Positions 8,289 to 16,535 of a DNA stretch of 64,000 nucleotides are shown here, one piece after another. The notes under the pieces are model-generated. The model was not told where the DNA came from. It saw nothing but the letters and a program-made list of their open reading frames with translations, and did not search any database. Source of the DNA: Xylophilus ampelinus (GTDB lineage: Bacteria > Pseudomonadota > Gammaproteobacteria > Burkholderiales > Burkholderiaceae_C); assembly GCF_003217575.1 (NCBI RefSeq), contig NZ_QJTC01000002.1:31769-95768 (forward strand), read 5' to 3'. A program made the translations under genes and the position numbers. Each line of letters opens with the position of its first letter. Position 1 is the stretch's first letter.

Positions 8289-9470
8289 TCACGCCTTCTG
8301 CGCAGACGCAGCCGACACGTTTGCATCGATGAAACTGGAGAGTTGCAGCGTACTGCCTGCTGCCAGCGCTGCCAGAACCTGCGCCGAGGACCAGCCCGGC
8401 TGCAGAATGGCGGTGTTGACCTGGACATCGAGTTCTATGGACATTGCCTGTTGTTCCAGTGTGTTCCATGCACCGGATGCAGCCACCAGATCGGATGCCA
8501 CGGCAGCGAAGTCCGCAGCACCGCCGTCGGCCAAGGATTGCTTCAGGATCGCTGCCTCCTGCATGAGGTCTGCGCTGAGAGCCTGCCAGACGGACGCGAG
8601 ATCGCCCGCGCTACCGACGGCGGCGATGATAGCCGTGGACACGTTCTGGTAGGCGGTCACCTGCAGCTTGCAGGCCGCCGCGTCGGCGGCAAGGCCCGAG
8701 ATTTGCGACTGTTCGACCGCAATCTTCGCAAGGTCGTTCGTGATATCCAGCGTATCGAGGTCGATGACATACTGGGCAGCCGCTGAGATTCCCACCAAAA
8801 AGAACTTCAATGCAAGGAACGGCGGATTCCAAGCCGGTGTAAACCGAGCGATCCATAAGGTCGCTTTCGTCGCCGTCGTCTCGAACATGATGTTGTTCTG
8901 CAGGGACTTTATGTCGTTGTCCAGTACCTGCACAGCGGCCGTCAATGCATCGACCTGTGCCTGGTCGGCAGCTTCTGCGGCCATGAAATCGGCGACCAGT
9001 TGCTGCAATGATGCGGTGAGTGCCGGCAAGCCGCTGTCGAACGACTCGATCGCGGACAGAGAAGCCGCCACGAACTGCGACACCTGATCGATTTGTGCGA
9101 TCGCCAGGCCGAGCTTTTCGTTCAAGTCGGACAGCGCTTGCAAATCGCCTGGCGATGCTTCTAAAGTGCTCGCGTCACCCGCGGCGGAACTCAAGGTAGC
9201 GGCCACCAAGGGTCCATTGGCAACGATGAAGGCAGGCAGAGAACCGAACTTGCTGGCGATGCCGTCGAACCAGGAAACCGCCTGTGTCTGCGCCTCCAAG
9301 TAGGTGCTGGTGAAATCGTCCCAGTTCGCCGGCGTGTTCTGCAGCACAGGAAGTGCGGACGCCGCGACGCCGGCAATCGCAGCATTGACGCTCAGGAAAT
9401 TCTGCCGATAGGTCTGAGCAGCGACGGCCAACCTGGGAGCGCCGGCCTGGATGACTGGATGCAATGGCAT
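8289..9470 (-). CDS. HBL/NHE-like alpha-helical pore-forming toxin component (second gene)
   Basis: The 393-residue protein is predicted to be almost entirely helical, with long polar, Ala/Gln-rich heptad-like stretches flanking a central apolar segment (residues about 200-240: LWIARFTPAW then FLALKFFLVGISAAAQYVI) that could form a membrane hairpin. The N-terminal block PANWDDFTSTYLEAQTQAV and WFDGI matches the pattern of Bacillus HBL/NHE enterotoxin subunits, and the same block occurs in its upstream paralogue. There is no Sec signal peptide. ATG 9470 follows AAGGA nine bases before it; longer starts lack a site. Its lower GC content than the flanks suggests acquisition. An alternative is another helical PFT family such as XaxAB or MakA. 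Confidence 0.55.
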   Translation of the reverse strand: MPLHPVIQAGAPRLAVAAQTYRQNFLSVNAAIAGVAASALPVLQNTPANWDDFTSTYLEAQTQAVSWFDGIASKFGSLPAFIVANGPLVAATLSSAAGDASTLEASPGDLQALSDLNEKLGLAIAQIDQVSQFVAASLSAIESFDSGLPALTASLQQLVADFMAAEAADQAQVDALTAAVQVLDNDIKSLQNNIMFETTATKATLWIARFTPAWNPPFLALKFFLVGISAAAQYVIDLDTLDITNDLAKIAVEQSQISGLAADAAACKLQVTAYQNVSTAIIAAVGSAGDLASVWQALSADLMQEAAILKQSLADGGAADFAAVASDLVAASGAWNTLEQQAMSIELDVQVNTAILQPGWSSAQVLAALAAGSTLQLSSFIDANVSAASAQKA

Positions 9471-9606
9471 GTCTTCGTTTCCTTGGAGCTGGCTACGAAA
9501 AGACCTTACGACACAGACGTTTGACACCCGGGTCCGTACGGATGCAGGTGCCTGGAACCGGACAATGGCTGAACCCTCCGAACCCCGGAACCCGGCAGCG
9601 TTGGGA

Positions 9607-10770
9607 TTACGCCGCGGCAGCCTGCGAAGTGGTCAGATAAGAAATGATGTCCTGGTGAGCTGCGCCTGCAACCGCCGTTTGTACTTGGGCGGGCGTCATG
9701 CCGACCTGGATGTCGGCTTGGGAGTAATTTACGCTGAGCGTCAAATTGACCGCCAACTCATCCACTGCATTCCATTCCACCAGCGCTGCATTGATATCGT
9801 CAAGCGCCGCGCTGTATGCTGCATTTTCAGAGTCCGACAGTGCGGCCTTGATGTCGGCGATGGCCGCCTTGATGTCCGCTTCGAAGGTGTTCCATTGTTC
9901 GAGCACGGCTTCGACGCTGCTGGCGACGGCTGCCATATCGTTCACGAATTTGGTGAACACCTGGACCGTCGCCACGCAGGTAGCCACGTCTGCCGTGTAT
10001 TCGTTCATCTGGTTCGTGTCATTGACGATGTTCGCCTTGTCGGCAGCGATCTGATTGGCTGCGACATCGATCCCGTAGGTAGCCCCGGCTATCGTCGCAA
10101 TACACAGGAATTTCACCAGGCAGCCCACCGGGGTCCACCCGGATATGCGCCCGACATAAAGCGCTGCCCCTGCCATGACGACCTCTCCGACGATCAGGGA
10201 TTCCTGACTGCTGATGTCTGCGTTGAGGCTCGAGATATCGCTTTGGAACTGCGCTATCTGGCCCTGATCGACCTGCTCCGCGTCGGTAAAATCGGTCACC
10301 AGCGTATCGAGTTCGGAAAGCAGAGTCGGCAGCCCGTCGTTGAAACTGCTGACTGCCTGTTGGCAACTGCTGATGAATGCGCTTGAAAAGCCGAGCTGGG
10401 ACGCGATGTTCTGAAGATCCTCCTGAAGGAAAGCAAGTGTCGACGGATCGGGATTGGACTGGAGAGACGTGGCATAGCCGGCGCAGGTTGTGATCGCCTG
10501 CTGGATGGCTTGGTAGTTGCTTTCGACATTTTGCGGAACGGAGTACAGCTGAACCAGGACTTCGTCGAGCCACTGCTGCGCATTCGTCTTGGACGCGATA
10601 AGGGTCGCACTGAACTGGGCCCAGTTCGGCGGAGGGTAGTTCAGCGCAGGAAGCGAGGTCTGCGAAACACCTGTCATAGCCGAGGTTACGGTCGCAACAT
10701 TCTGTTGATAGATCTGCTGGGCAGAGGCAAGGTTGCCCGCATTTTTCACGATGGCTTGCGAGAGAAGCAT
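9607..10770 (-). CDS. HBL/NHE-like alpha-helical pore-forming toxin component (first gene)
   Basis: The 387-residue paralogue of the downstream protein shares ALNYPPPNWAQFSATL, then KTNAQQWLDEV near residue 60, a long helical region, an apolar hairpin around residues 205-245 (VVMAGAALYVGRISGW then CLVKFLCIATIAGATYGID), and C-terminal helices. HBL/NHE subunits have this helix-hairpin-helix layout; the TNxxxWLD box is the closest resemblance I recognise. No signal peptide is visible. The start at 10770 is supported by AGGAG five bases upstream; the longer open frame is discounted. The partner gene starts 136 bp downstream, so the two probably form an operon encoding a two-component cytolysin. 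Target unknown. Confidence 0.55.
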   Translation of the reverse strand: MLLSQAIVKNAGNLASAQQIYQQNVATVTSAMTGVSQTSLPALNYPPPNWAQFSATLIASKTNAQQWLDEVLVQLYSVPQNVESNYQAIQQAITTCAGYATSLQSNPDPSTLAFLQEDLQNIASQLGFSSAFISSCQQAVSSFNDGLPTLLSELDTLVTDFTDAEQVDQGQIAQFQSDISSLNADISSQESLIVGEVVMAGAALYVGRISGWTPVGCLVKFLCIATIAGATYGIDVAANQIAADKANIVNDTNQMNEYTADVATCVATVQVFTKFVNDMAAVASSVEAVLEQWNTFEADIKAAIADIKAALSDSENAAYSAALDDINAALVEWNAVDELAVNLTLSVNYSQADIQVGMTPAQVQTAVAGAAHQDIISYLTTSQAAAA

Positions 10771-10806
10771 GGTCACTCCTGTAGAGGAACGTCGGTTCGC
10801 GGATTC

Positions 10807-10847
10807 TATGCATAACCTGCCATAGTTTGTCAGATGGTTATCGCATA
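10807..10847. promoter_or_regulatory. Operator-like inverted repeat upstream of the toxin-like operon
   Basis: TATGCATAACC at 10807-10817 faces GGTTATCGCATA at 10836-10847, an inverted repeat matching at 11 of 12 positions with one base missing in one arm. It lies 37 bp upstream of the first toxin-like start codon, where a promoter is expected, and is a candidate repressor site. Confidence 0.45.
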
Positions 10848-11153
10848 GCTGCTGATCGCTGCTGTACCTTCTTTCCAATCTTGTCACACGGAGGCTCGGA
10901 AGTCGTCCATTCTGAATAACAAGACGGTCGAGAACGGCTACGAATTCCGGAAATAAACCCGCAGTCTTTAATGGCGCGGTGGCGCGCAATAATCCGTGCT
11001 CTTTAAATACCGCCAAAGCAAACGACGGTTTTTTTACCAAAGCTCCGTTCGACGCTTGCTGCAGATGGTGTACGCCTGCTGCCCCCCTCCGCCCGGCGCG
11101 CGCGGCCAAGGCGCTGCGTGTCTTCGGGTCATGAGGTCGCTCCGAGGAAGGCG
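10848..11153. other. Non-coding stretch at the edge of the accessory patch
   Basis: About 300 bp of mixed, partly AT-rich sequence (for example GCTCTTTAAATACCGCC and a run of seven T residues near 11030) with no open frame I can support on either strand. It may hold the toxin operon's upstream control region; the right end returns to host-like GC. Confidence 0.5.
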
Positions 11154-11390
11154 CCGATTCGGGCGCGGATGGGCACGGCGCACGGTGGCTGGTTCGCCAC
11201 GCAGCTCGATTAGGCGCTCGGCTGCTCGATCCACACCCGCAGGCTGCAGGCCGCGGCTACACCACCGCCGCGCTGGGCATCAACCTGGTCAAGGCCCTCA
11301 CGCTCACGGTGCAGCGGATGCGCGCCTCACCGGCCCGACGGCACCCTGTATGCCCCAAGCCACCCGCCTGGTGTTCGGCCTTCCAAGGAG
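11154..11390 (+). pseudogene. Decayed PaaI-type hotdog thioesterase
   Basis: Reading across frames recovers family hallmarks: MGTAHGGWFATQLD followed at once by a TAG stop, then ALGCSIHT, then in another frame GRGYTTAALGINLVKALT, and in a further frame a fragment resembling the end of the family, GTLYA and ATRLVFGL. These match the order HGG-ATLLD, GYTTLELKVN and YAHATTTCLVF in hotdog-fold thioesterases. At least one in-frame stop, two or more frameshifts and an internal deletion make it non-functional. It lies between the accessory patch and gloA. Confidence 0.65.
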
Positions 11391-11468
11391 CGTTGAACCC
11401 GGTCACACCCTGCGGTCGCGGAGTCGCCACAATCGTCGGCATCTTCACCGTCCGAAAGAGAAAGCCCC

Positions 11469-11852
11469 ATGCGACTCCTCCACACCATGCTGCGCGTCGG
11501 CGACCTGCAGCGCTCGATCGATTTCTACACCCACGTGATGGGCATGCGGCTGCTGCGTACCACCGAGCGGCCCGAGCAGAAATACTCGCTCGCTTTCGTA
11601 GGCTACGGCACCAATCCCGAGCATGCCGAGATCGAGCTGACCTACAACCACGGCGTAGACAGCTACGACCTGGGCAAGGGCTACGGCCACATCGCCCTCG
11701 GCGTGCCCGACGTCGCCGCGGCCTGCGAGAAAATCAAGGCCGCCGGCGGCGTCGTCACCCGCGAAGCCGGCCCGGTCAAGGGCGGCACCACGGTCATCGC
11801 CTTCCTGAGCGATCCGGATGGTTATCAAATCGAACTGATCGAGCGGGCCTGA
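11469..11852 (+). CDS. gloA: Lactoylglutathione lyase (glyoxalase I)
   Basis: The 127-residue enzyme converts the methylglyoxal-glutathione hemithioacetal to S-lactoylglutathione. It has the vicinal-oxygen-chelate fold with likely metal ligands His5 (MRLLHTML), a Glu in EIELTYNHG, His74 (YGHIALGV) and Glu122 (YQIELIERA), the arrangement of the nickel-type E. coli enzyme. AAAGAGAAAG upstream gives a plausible ribosome site. Its pathway partner gloB is at 35638, not adjacent. Confidence 0.93.
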   Translation: MRLLHTMLRVGDLQRSIDFYTHVMGMRLLRTTERPEQKYSLAFVGYGTNPEHAEIELTYNHGVDSYDLGKGYGHIALGVPDVAAACEKIKAAGGVVTREAGPVKGGTTVIAFLSDPDGYQIELIERA

Positions 11853-11873
11853 AGTCCACAGATTTGCGCGGCG

Positions 11874-12419
11874 TTACCGCAGATCGCCCAGCCACGCGAC
11901 CGTCCGCGCGACCAGATTGCCGATCGGCGCGGTGGCATCGAGTGTGAGCACATGGAGTTCGCCCGTCGGAGGCTCCAGCGTCGCGAACTGGTCGGCGACC
12001 AGGGCCGGCGAAAAGAAATGGGAGGCACGCGATCCGACGCGTGCCAGGGCTTGGTCGTAGTCGAGCTGGAGAAACACGAAGCCGAGTTGCGGCTGCGCCT
12101 GGCGCAGCCGGTCGCGGTAGCGCTTGCGCAGGGCCGAGCAGGTCAGGACGACGCCTGTCGAGGCAGCAGCGGAATCCGGCGCGGTGACCTCTGCCAGCAG
12201 CCCAGCCAGGCGGTCGAGCCAGCCGCTGCGGTCGTCGTCGGTCAACGCGATGCCGTCCCGCATCTTGGCGACGCTGGTGAGCGAGTGGTAGCTGTCGCCC
12301 TCCAGCATCGGCCAGCCCAGAGCGTCTGCGCATGCCTGGCCGGCGCTGGATTTGCCACAGCCGGACACGCCCATGAAGACGAGCGCCTGCAATCGAGAGT
12401 GGAGGCCGGGACGGTCCAT
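11874..12419 (-). CDS. gntK: Gluconokinase
   Basis: A 181-residue P-loop kinase that phosphorylates gluconate to 6-phosphogluconate. Walker A is GVSGCGKSS near residue 17, followed by EGDSYH and the typical CSALRKRYRDRLR segment, with FLQL(D) and ASHFF further on. ATG 12419 is chosen because the family starts close to the P-loop; the frame continues upstream without homology. It converges on gloA with 21 bp between stop codons. No gluconate transporter is nearby. Confidence 0.88.
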   Translation of the reverse strand: MDRPGLHSRLQALVFMGVSGCGKSSAGQACADALGWPMLEGDSYHSLTSVAKMRDGIALTDDDRSGWLDRLAGLLAEVTAPDSAAASTGVVLTCSALRKRYRDRLRQAQPQLGFVFLQLDYDQALARVGSRASHFFSPALVADQFATLEPPTGELHVLTLDATAPIGNLVARTVAWLGDLR

Positions 12420-12592
12420 TTGAAGTGTTGTGAGAAGCAAGAAGCACCGCAGCATATGCGCGTTGCGCGCGGGCGGGTATCCGATGCCCGCAGCCAGCGC
12501 GCTGTCGTAGCGGCCACGGAACCAGAATCGCGGTTGCCATCGCGTAGCATCCGTCCTGCTGGCACGTGCCGGCGCCACTCCGAGGAATTCCT

Positions 12593-12742
12593 ATGGCTAA
12601 AGGCCAGCAACGCAACGACAAGATGACGAAGAAGCCCAAGAAGGATACGTCGGCTCCCAAGACCGGCGGCGTATCGGACCGCCCGACCCCTCCGATTACC
12701 GCGGTCGTACCCCGCGGCAAGCTGAAGGACAAGGACAAGTAG
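12593..12742 (+). CDS. Small Lys/Pro-rich hypothetical protein (49 aa)
   Basis: ATG 12593 is preceded by GAGGAATTC at a suitable distance, and the frame runs 49 codons (MAKGQQRNDKMTKKPKKD, later PPITAVVPRGKLKDKDK). The protein is strongly basic, lysine-rich at both ends, with no membrane segment. I do not know a function; similar short lysine-rich ORFs occur in related bacteria. It sits 21 bp ahead of aat in the same direction. Confidence 0.6.
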   Translation: MAKGQQRNDKMTKKPKKDTSAPKTGGVSDRPTPPITAVVPRGKLKDKDK

Positions 12743-12763
12743 GACCTGAGGACGAGTGCGTCC

Positions 12764-13519
12764 ATGAAAGGGCCCGCAGTTCCGAAGCTGCCCTGGCTCG
12801 AAGCCGGGGACCCGTTACCCGACCCTGAGAACGCGTGGGGGCCGGATGCGCCGGCGCCCGGGCTGCTGGCTGCCGGCGGCGCGTTGGACAAGGCCACACT
12901 GCGGGATGCCTACGCGCACGGCATCTTCCCCTGGTTCAGCGAAGGCCAGCCGATCCTGTGGTGGAGCCCCGACCCGCGCATGGTGCTGCGGCCAGCGGAG
13001 TTCCGGTTGCACCGGTCTTTTCGCAAGACTCTGCAGCGCTTCCTCATCACCCCGGGCGCGGATCTGCGGATCGACACCGCTTTCGACCAGGTGATCCGGC
13101 ATTGCGCCCACACGCCTCGACATGGGCAGGACGGCACCTGGATCTTGCCCGAGATGCAGTCCGCCTACGGCGCCCTGCACCGCGCCGGCCATGCCCATAG
13201 CGTCGAGGTGTGGGACGGCGGGGACCTGGTCGGGGGCCTCTACTGCGTGGCGATCGGGCAGGCGGTGTTCGGCGAATCGATGTTCGCGCACCGCAACGAC
13301 GCATCGAAGATCGCGCTGGCGGGGCTGGTGGCTTTCTGCCGCCACCACGGCGTCGGCATGGTGGACTGCCAGCAGAACACCCGCCACCTCGCCTCGCTGG
13401 GTGCAGGCGAGATCACCCGCCGCGCATTCCTCGATACGGTGGCGCAGGCCCGCCACCGCCCCGCTCTTGCCTGGTCGTTCGAGCCTCTATACTGGCATTC
13501 GATTCTTCCCACACGGTAG
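12764..13519 (+). CDS. aat: Leucyl/phenylalanyl-tRNA-protein transferase
   Basis: A 251-residue cytoplasmic enzyme that adds Leu or Phe to proteins with N-terminal Arg or Lys, marking them for ClpS/ClpAP degradation. Family motifs are [55 protein letters not shown] and [14 protein letters not shown]. It forms a likely operon with bpt eight bases downstream; together they cover basic and acidic secondary N-degrons. clpS and clpA are not in this window. Confidence 0.95.
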   Translation: MKGPAVPKLPWLEAGDPLPDPENAWGPDAPAPGLLAAGGALDKATLRDAYAHGIFPWFSEGQPILWWSPDPRMVLRPAEFRLHRSFRKTLQRFLITPGADLRIDTAFDQVIRHCAHTPRHGQDGTWILPEMQSAYGALHRAGHAHSVEVWDGGDLVGGLYCVAIGQAVFGESMFAHRNDASKIALAGLVAFCRHHGVGMVDCQQNTRHLASLGAGEITRRAFLDTVAQARHRPALAWSFEPLYWHSILPTR

Positions 13520-13527
13520 TCTTCAGC

Positions 13528-14274
13528 GTGACCCATCTCAAGGATCTCCCGCTCCACGCACTGCAGTTCTACGCCACCGCTCCCTACCCGTGCAGCTACC
13601 TGCCCGACCGGGAAGCGCGCTCGCAGGTGGCGACGCCCGGCCACCTGATCCATAGCGACATCTACAGCGAGCTGGTCGCCAAGGGTTTCCGCCGCAGCGG
13701 CATGTTCACCTACCGGCCGTATTGCGACGGCTGCCGTGCCTGCGAGCCGCTGCGGGTACTGGCCCAGCAGTTCGTGCCTGACCGCAGCCAGCGCCGGGCC
13801 TGGAAGCAGCATGCACATCTGCAGGCGCGGGTGCTCAAGCTCTGTTTCATGCCGGAGCACTACCGGCTCTACCTTCGCTACCAGAGCGGGCGGCACGCCG
13901 GCGGCGGCATGGACCATGACAGCATCCACCAGTACACCCAGTTCCTGCTGCAGAGCCGGGTCAATTCGCGCTTGGTGGAGTTCCGCGAGCCCGAGATCGA
14001 CGGCGTGCCGGGCGCGCTGCGCATGGTCTCCATCCTCGACGTGGTCGACGACGGCTTGTCGGCGGTCTACACCTTCTACGACCCGGACATCGGCGGCAGC
14101 TACGGCACTTTCGGCGTGCTGTGGCAGATCGAGCAGGCCCGGGAACTGGGCCTGGCCCATGTCTACCTCGGCTACTGGATCGAGCAGAGCGACAAGATGC
14201 GATACAAGACGCGTTTCGAGCCGTACGAGCTGCTGCTGGACGGCTCGTGGCAGAGGCCCGGACCGTCGCCGTAG
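13528..14274 (+). CDS. bpt: Aspartate/glutamate leucyltransferase
   Basis: A 248-residue ATE1-fold enzyme that transfers leucine to N-terminal Asp or Glu. The N-terminal block has [13 protein letters not shown], the cysteine pair region [13 protein letters not shown], and the C-terminal domain has [19 protein letters not shown] then [21 protein letters not shown] 13528 is chosen because homology begins there ([13 protein letters not shown]). It follows aat by eight bases in the N-end-rule pair typical of proteobacteria. Confidence 0.93.
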   Translation: MTHLKDLPLHALQFYATAPYPCSYLPDREARSQVATPGHLIHSDIYSELVAKGFRRSGMFTYRPYCDGCRACEPLRVLAQQFVPDRSQRRAWKQHAHLQARVLKLCFMPEHYRLYLRYQSGRHAGGGMDHDSIHQYTQFLLQSRVNSRLVEFREPEIDGVPGALRMVSILDVVDDGLSAVYTFYDPDIGGSYGTFGVLWQIEQARELGLAHVYLGYWIEQSDKMRYKTRFEPYELLLDGSWQRPGPSP

Positions 14275-14329
14275 GCCCGTCGGCGTTTTCACAAGATAAA
14301 ATGCGCCATCGATCCAACCGAGTGGCTGC

Positions 14330-15121
14330 ATGAGAAAAATCGACCACGGCGGCGTGCCCGCAACGCCCAGTGTCCAGGTGATCGAGCGCATGTTCGCGCT
14401 GATCGATGTGCTCGCGTCCCGCGAAGAAGCCATCCCGCTCAAGGAGATCAGCGCCCGCACGGGGCTGCACCCATCCACCACCCACCGCATCCTGAACGAC
14501 CTGGCCACCGGCCGTTTCGTCGACCGGCCGGAGGCCGGGAGCTACCGGCTCGGCATGCGCCTGCTGGAATTGGGCAATCTGGTCAAGGCGCGCCTGAGCG
14601 TGCGGGATGCGGCACTGGTGCCGATGCGCGAGTTGCACCGCCTGATCCAGCAACCGGTGAACCTGAGCGTTCGCCAGGGCGACGAAATCGTGTACGTGGA
14701 GCGGGCCTACAGCGAGCGATCGGGCATGCAGGTGGTGCGGGCCATCGGCGGGCGGGCGCCGCTGCACCTGACCTCGGTCGGCAAGCTCTTTCTGTCCGTG
14801 GACGATCCGCAGCGGGTCCGGGCCTACGCGACCCGGACGGGGCTGAGCGGCCACACGCGCAACAGCATCACCCAGCTGGCGTCGCTGGAGCGCGAGCTGT
14901 CGCGTGCCCGGCAGTACGGGACCGCGCGCGACAACGAAGAACTGGAACTGGGCGTACGCTGCATGGCCGCCGGCATCTACGACGACCAGAACCGGCTGGT
15001 AGCCGGTCTCTCGATCTCCGCTCCGGCAGACCGGCTGGACGAGGGCTGGCTTCCCAAGCTGGAAAGCACCGCCCGCGAGATCTCGGTGGCGATGGGGCAT
15101 GTGAACGGCGCGCCCGCCTGA
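14330..15121 (+). CDS. IclR-family transcriptional regulator
   Basis: A 263-residue regulator with an N-terminal winged helix-turn-helix (residues about 15-75: IPLKEISARTGLHPSTTHRIL) and a C-terminal effector-binding domain with RAIGGRAPLHLTSVGKLFLS and VRCMAAGIYDDQ, as in IclR proteins. A TAAAAT sequence lies about 35 bp ahead of the start. Neither neighbour suggests the target operon. The effector is unknown. Confidence 0.9.
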   Translation: MRKIDHGGVPATPSVQVIERMFALIDVLASREEAIPLKEISARTGLHPSTTHRILNDLATGRFVDRPEAGSYRLGMRLLELGNLVKARLSVRDAALVPMRELHRLIQQPVNLSVRQGDEIVYVERAYSERSGMQVVRAIGGRAPLHLTSVGKLFLSVDDPQRVRAYATRTGLSGHTRNSITQLASLERELSRARQYGTARDNEELELGVRCMAAGIYDDQNRLVAGLSISAPADRLDEGWLPKLESTAREISVAMGHVNGAPA

Positions 15122-15159
15122 TACAGCCGCGCCTGCTCGCGCTCGGCGCCTGAAACGAA

Positions 15160-15185
15160 ATGGGCCCGGTACAAACCAGGCCCAT
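15160..15185. terminator. Bidirectional hairpin between iclR-type gene and pbpG
   Basis: ATGGGCC and GGCCCAT pair around a 12-base loop whose inner GGT/ACC can extend the stem. It lies between two converging genes, with little T tract on either side. Confidence 0.55.
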
Positions 15186-15250
15186 CGGGCTTCTACAAGC
15201 GGAGCGGCGAACCACAGGCGCTGACCGAAATCCTCGTATCGGCCCTCGGA

Positions 15251-16321
15251 TCAACCGTCGGTGTGCTTGGCCAACGCGGCTGCAGACGCGGTCGATTCCA
15301 CCCAGCGGCGTACCCGCTCGGCATCCGCCACCCGGCTCAGCTTGCCGGCGGAATCGAGGAACACCATGATGACCTTGCGGCCTGCGATCTTGGCCTGCAT
15401 CACAAGGCACTGGCCGGCCTCGTTGATGTAGCCGGTCTTCTGAAGGCCGATGTCCCACGCCGGGCTGTGCACCAGTCGGTTGGTGTTGTTGTACTGCAAG
15501 GTGCGGCGGCCGATGTCCACCGCATAGCTTGGCGAGGTCGTCAGTTCGCGCAGGGTCGGGTCGCCGTAGGCAGCATTGACCAGCGTCGCCAGATCGCGAG
15601 CGCTGGACTGGTTGCGGCTCGACAGACCGGTCGGCTCGACGTAGCGGGTATCGGCCATGCCGAGCATCTGCGCCTTGGCGTTCATCAGCGTGACGAAAGT
15701 CGTCATGCCGCCAGGATAGGTGCGGCCGAGAGCATGGGCCGCTCGGTTCTCGCTCGACATCAATGCGAGATGCAGCATCTCGCCGCGGCTGAGCGTCGCG
15801 CCGACCACCAGTCGCGAACTGCTGAATTTCTCGGTATCGACGTCGTCCTGCGAGATGGTGATCATCTCGTCCATCGGCAGGCGGGCTTCGGTGACGATGA
15901 CGCCGGTCATCAGTTTGGTGATCGAAGCGATCGGCAGCACCGCGCTGTCGTTCTTGCTGAGCAGGACCTCGTTTGTATCTTGATCGATGACCAGGGCCAC
16001 GCTGGATTTCAGGTCGAGCGGATCGGAAGCGGTATGCAGGCCGGCCAGTTGGCCATAGGAAGGACGGGCCGGCACATAGGCCACACGCATCGGCGCCTTG
16101 CTGCGTGCCGCCACCGTGATGGTCGTGGAAACCCGGGCGACCTTGCGCGGTGCCACCACCCGCACTTCGCGCTTGGTTTGCACCGAGGCGACAGGGGTCT
16201 TGGCGGCAGGTTTCTTGCGCTCTGCGGCCTGCGCCGCAGGTTGCACCAGCGCCAAGGCGATAGCCGTGCCGGACACGAACTGGGCCAGACGACGCAAGAC
16301 GAGGGAATTACGACTTGACAT
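15251..16321 (-). CDS. pbpG: D-alanyl-D-alanine endopeptidase (PBP7/8 type)
   Basis: A 356-residue periplasmic penicillin-binding protein that trims peptidoglycan cross-links. The three serine-peptidase motifs are present: SITK (SxxK), SSEN (SxN) and KTG in LQKTGYINEAGQCL. An N-terminal hydrophobic segment (FVSGTAIALALVQPAAQAA) acts as signal peptide, followed by a Lys/Arg/Val-rich linker before the catalytic domain. ATG 16321 has GGAG nine bases upstream; the longer frame is discounted. Confidence 0.92.
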   Translation of the reverse strand: MSSRNSLVLRRLAQFVSGTAIALALVQPAAQAAERKKPAAKTPVASVQTKREVRVVAPRKVARVSTTITVAARSKAPMRVAYVPARPSYGQLAGLHTASDPLDLKSSVALVIDQDTNEVLLSKNDSAVLPIASITKLMTGVIVTEARLPMDEMITISQDDVDTEKFSSSRLVVGATLSRGEMLHLALMSSENRAAHALGRTYPGGMTTFVTLMNAKAQMLGMADTRYVEPTGLSSRNQSSARDLATLVNAAYGDPTLRELTTSPSYAVDIGRRTLQYNNTNRLVHSPAWDIGLQKTGYINEAGQCLVMQAKIAGRKVIMVFLDSAGKLSRVADAERVRRWVESTASAAALAKHTDG

Positions 16322-16372
16322 CAAATTATCTCCGCAGCAGTGAAAGTGGCATGGCCGAGAGTGTAATGAATC

Positions 16373-16404
16373 AAAAAAAACGCGCAAGATCAATTACTTG
16401 CGCG
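16373..16404 (-). terminator. Terminator upstream of pbpG, leftward
   Basis: On the minus strand CGCGCAAG pairs with CTTGCGCG across an eight-base loop and is followed by eight T residues. It insulates pbpG from leuA transcription. Confidence 0.9.
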
Positions 16405-16494
16405 GCTTACTTGAAGCTGTGCCCAATTAGCAACAAAAAGTTACCGAAATATGTCTTCGGCGCCCCCAAGAAATGGAGTGTAGGACATCGGCTT

Positions 16495-16527
16495 GCATCC
16501 GGTGCCATAAAAAGCGGCACCGGATGC
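16495..16527 (-). terminator. Hairpin directly after leuA
   Basis: GCATCCGGTGCC pairs perfectly with GGCACCGGATGC across nine bases, starting nine bases beyond the leuA stop. The long perfect stem with no T tract after it may protect the 3' end as well as slow transcription; a stronger terminator follows at 16373-16404. Confidence 0.75.
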
Positions 16528-16535
16528 CCGCATCT

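Noticed and set aside
10840..10870. ATAGCTGCTGATCGCTGCTG stretch as a 48-bp repeat copy
   Set aside because: Only the ATAGC half is present; the GGCTACAGGC end does not occur at the fixed spacing.
12815..14508. Leftward frames opposite aat, bpt and the IclR gene
   Set aside because: Shadows of clearly identified rightward genes, with no motifs of their own.
15520..15545. ATAGC-containing stretch in pbpG as an eighth 48-bp repeat
   Set aside because: The upstream GCTA and downstream GGCTACAGGC parts are missing at the right distances.
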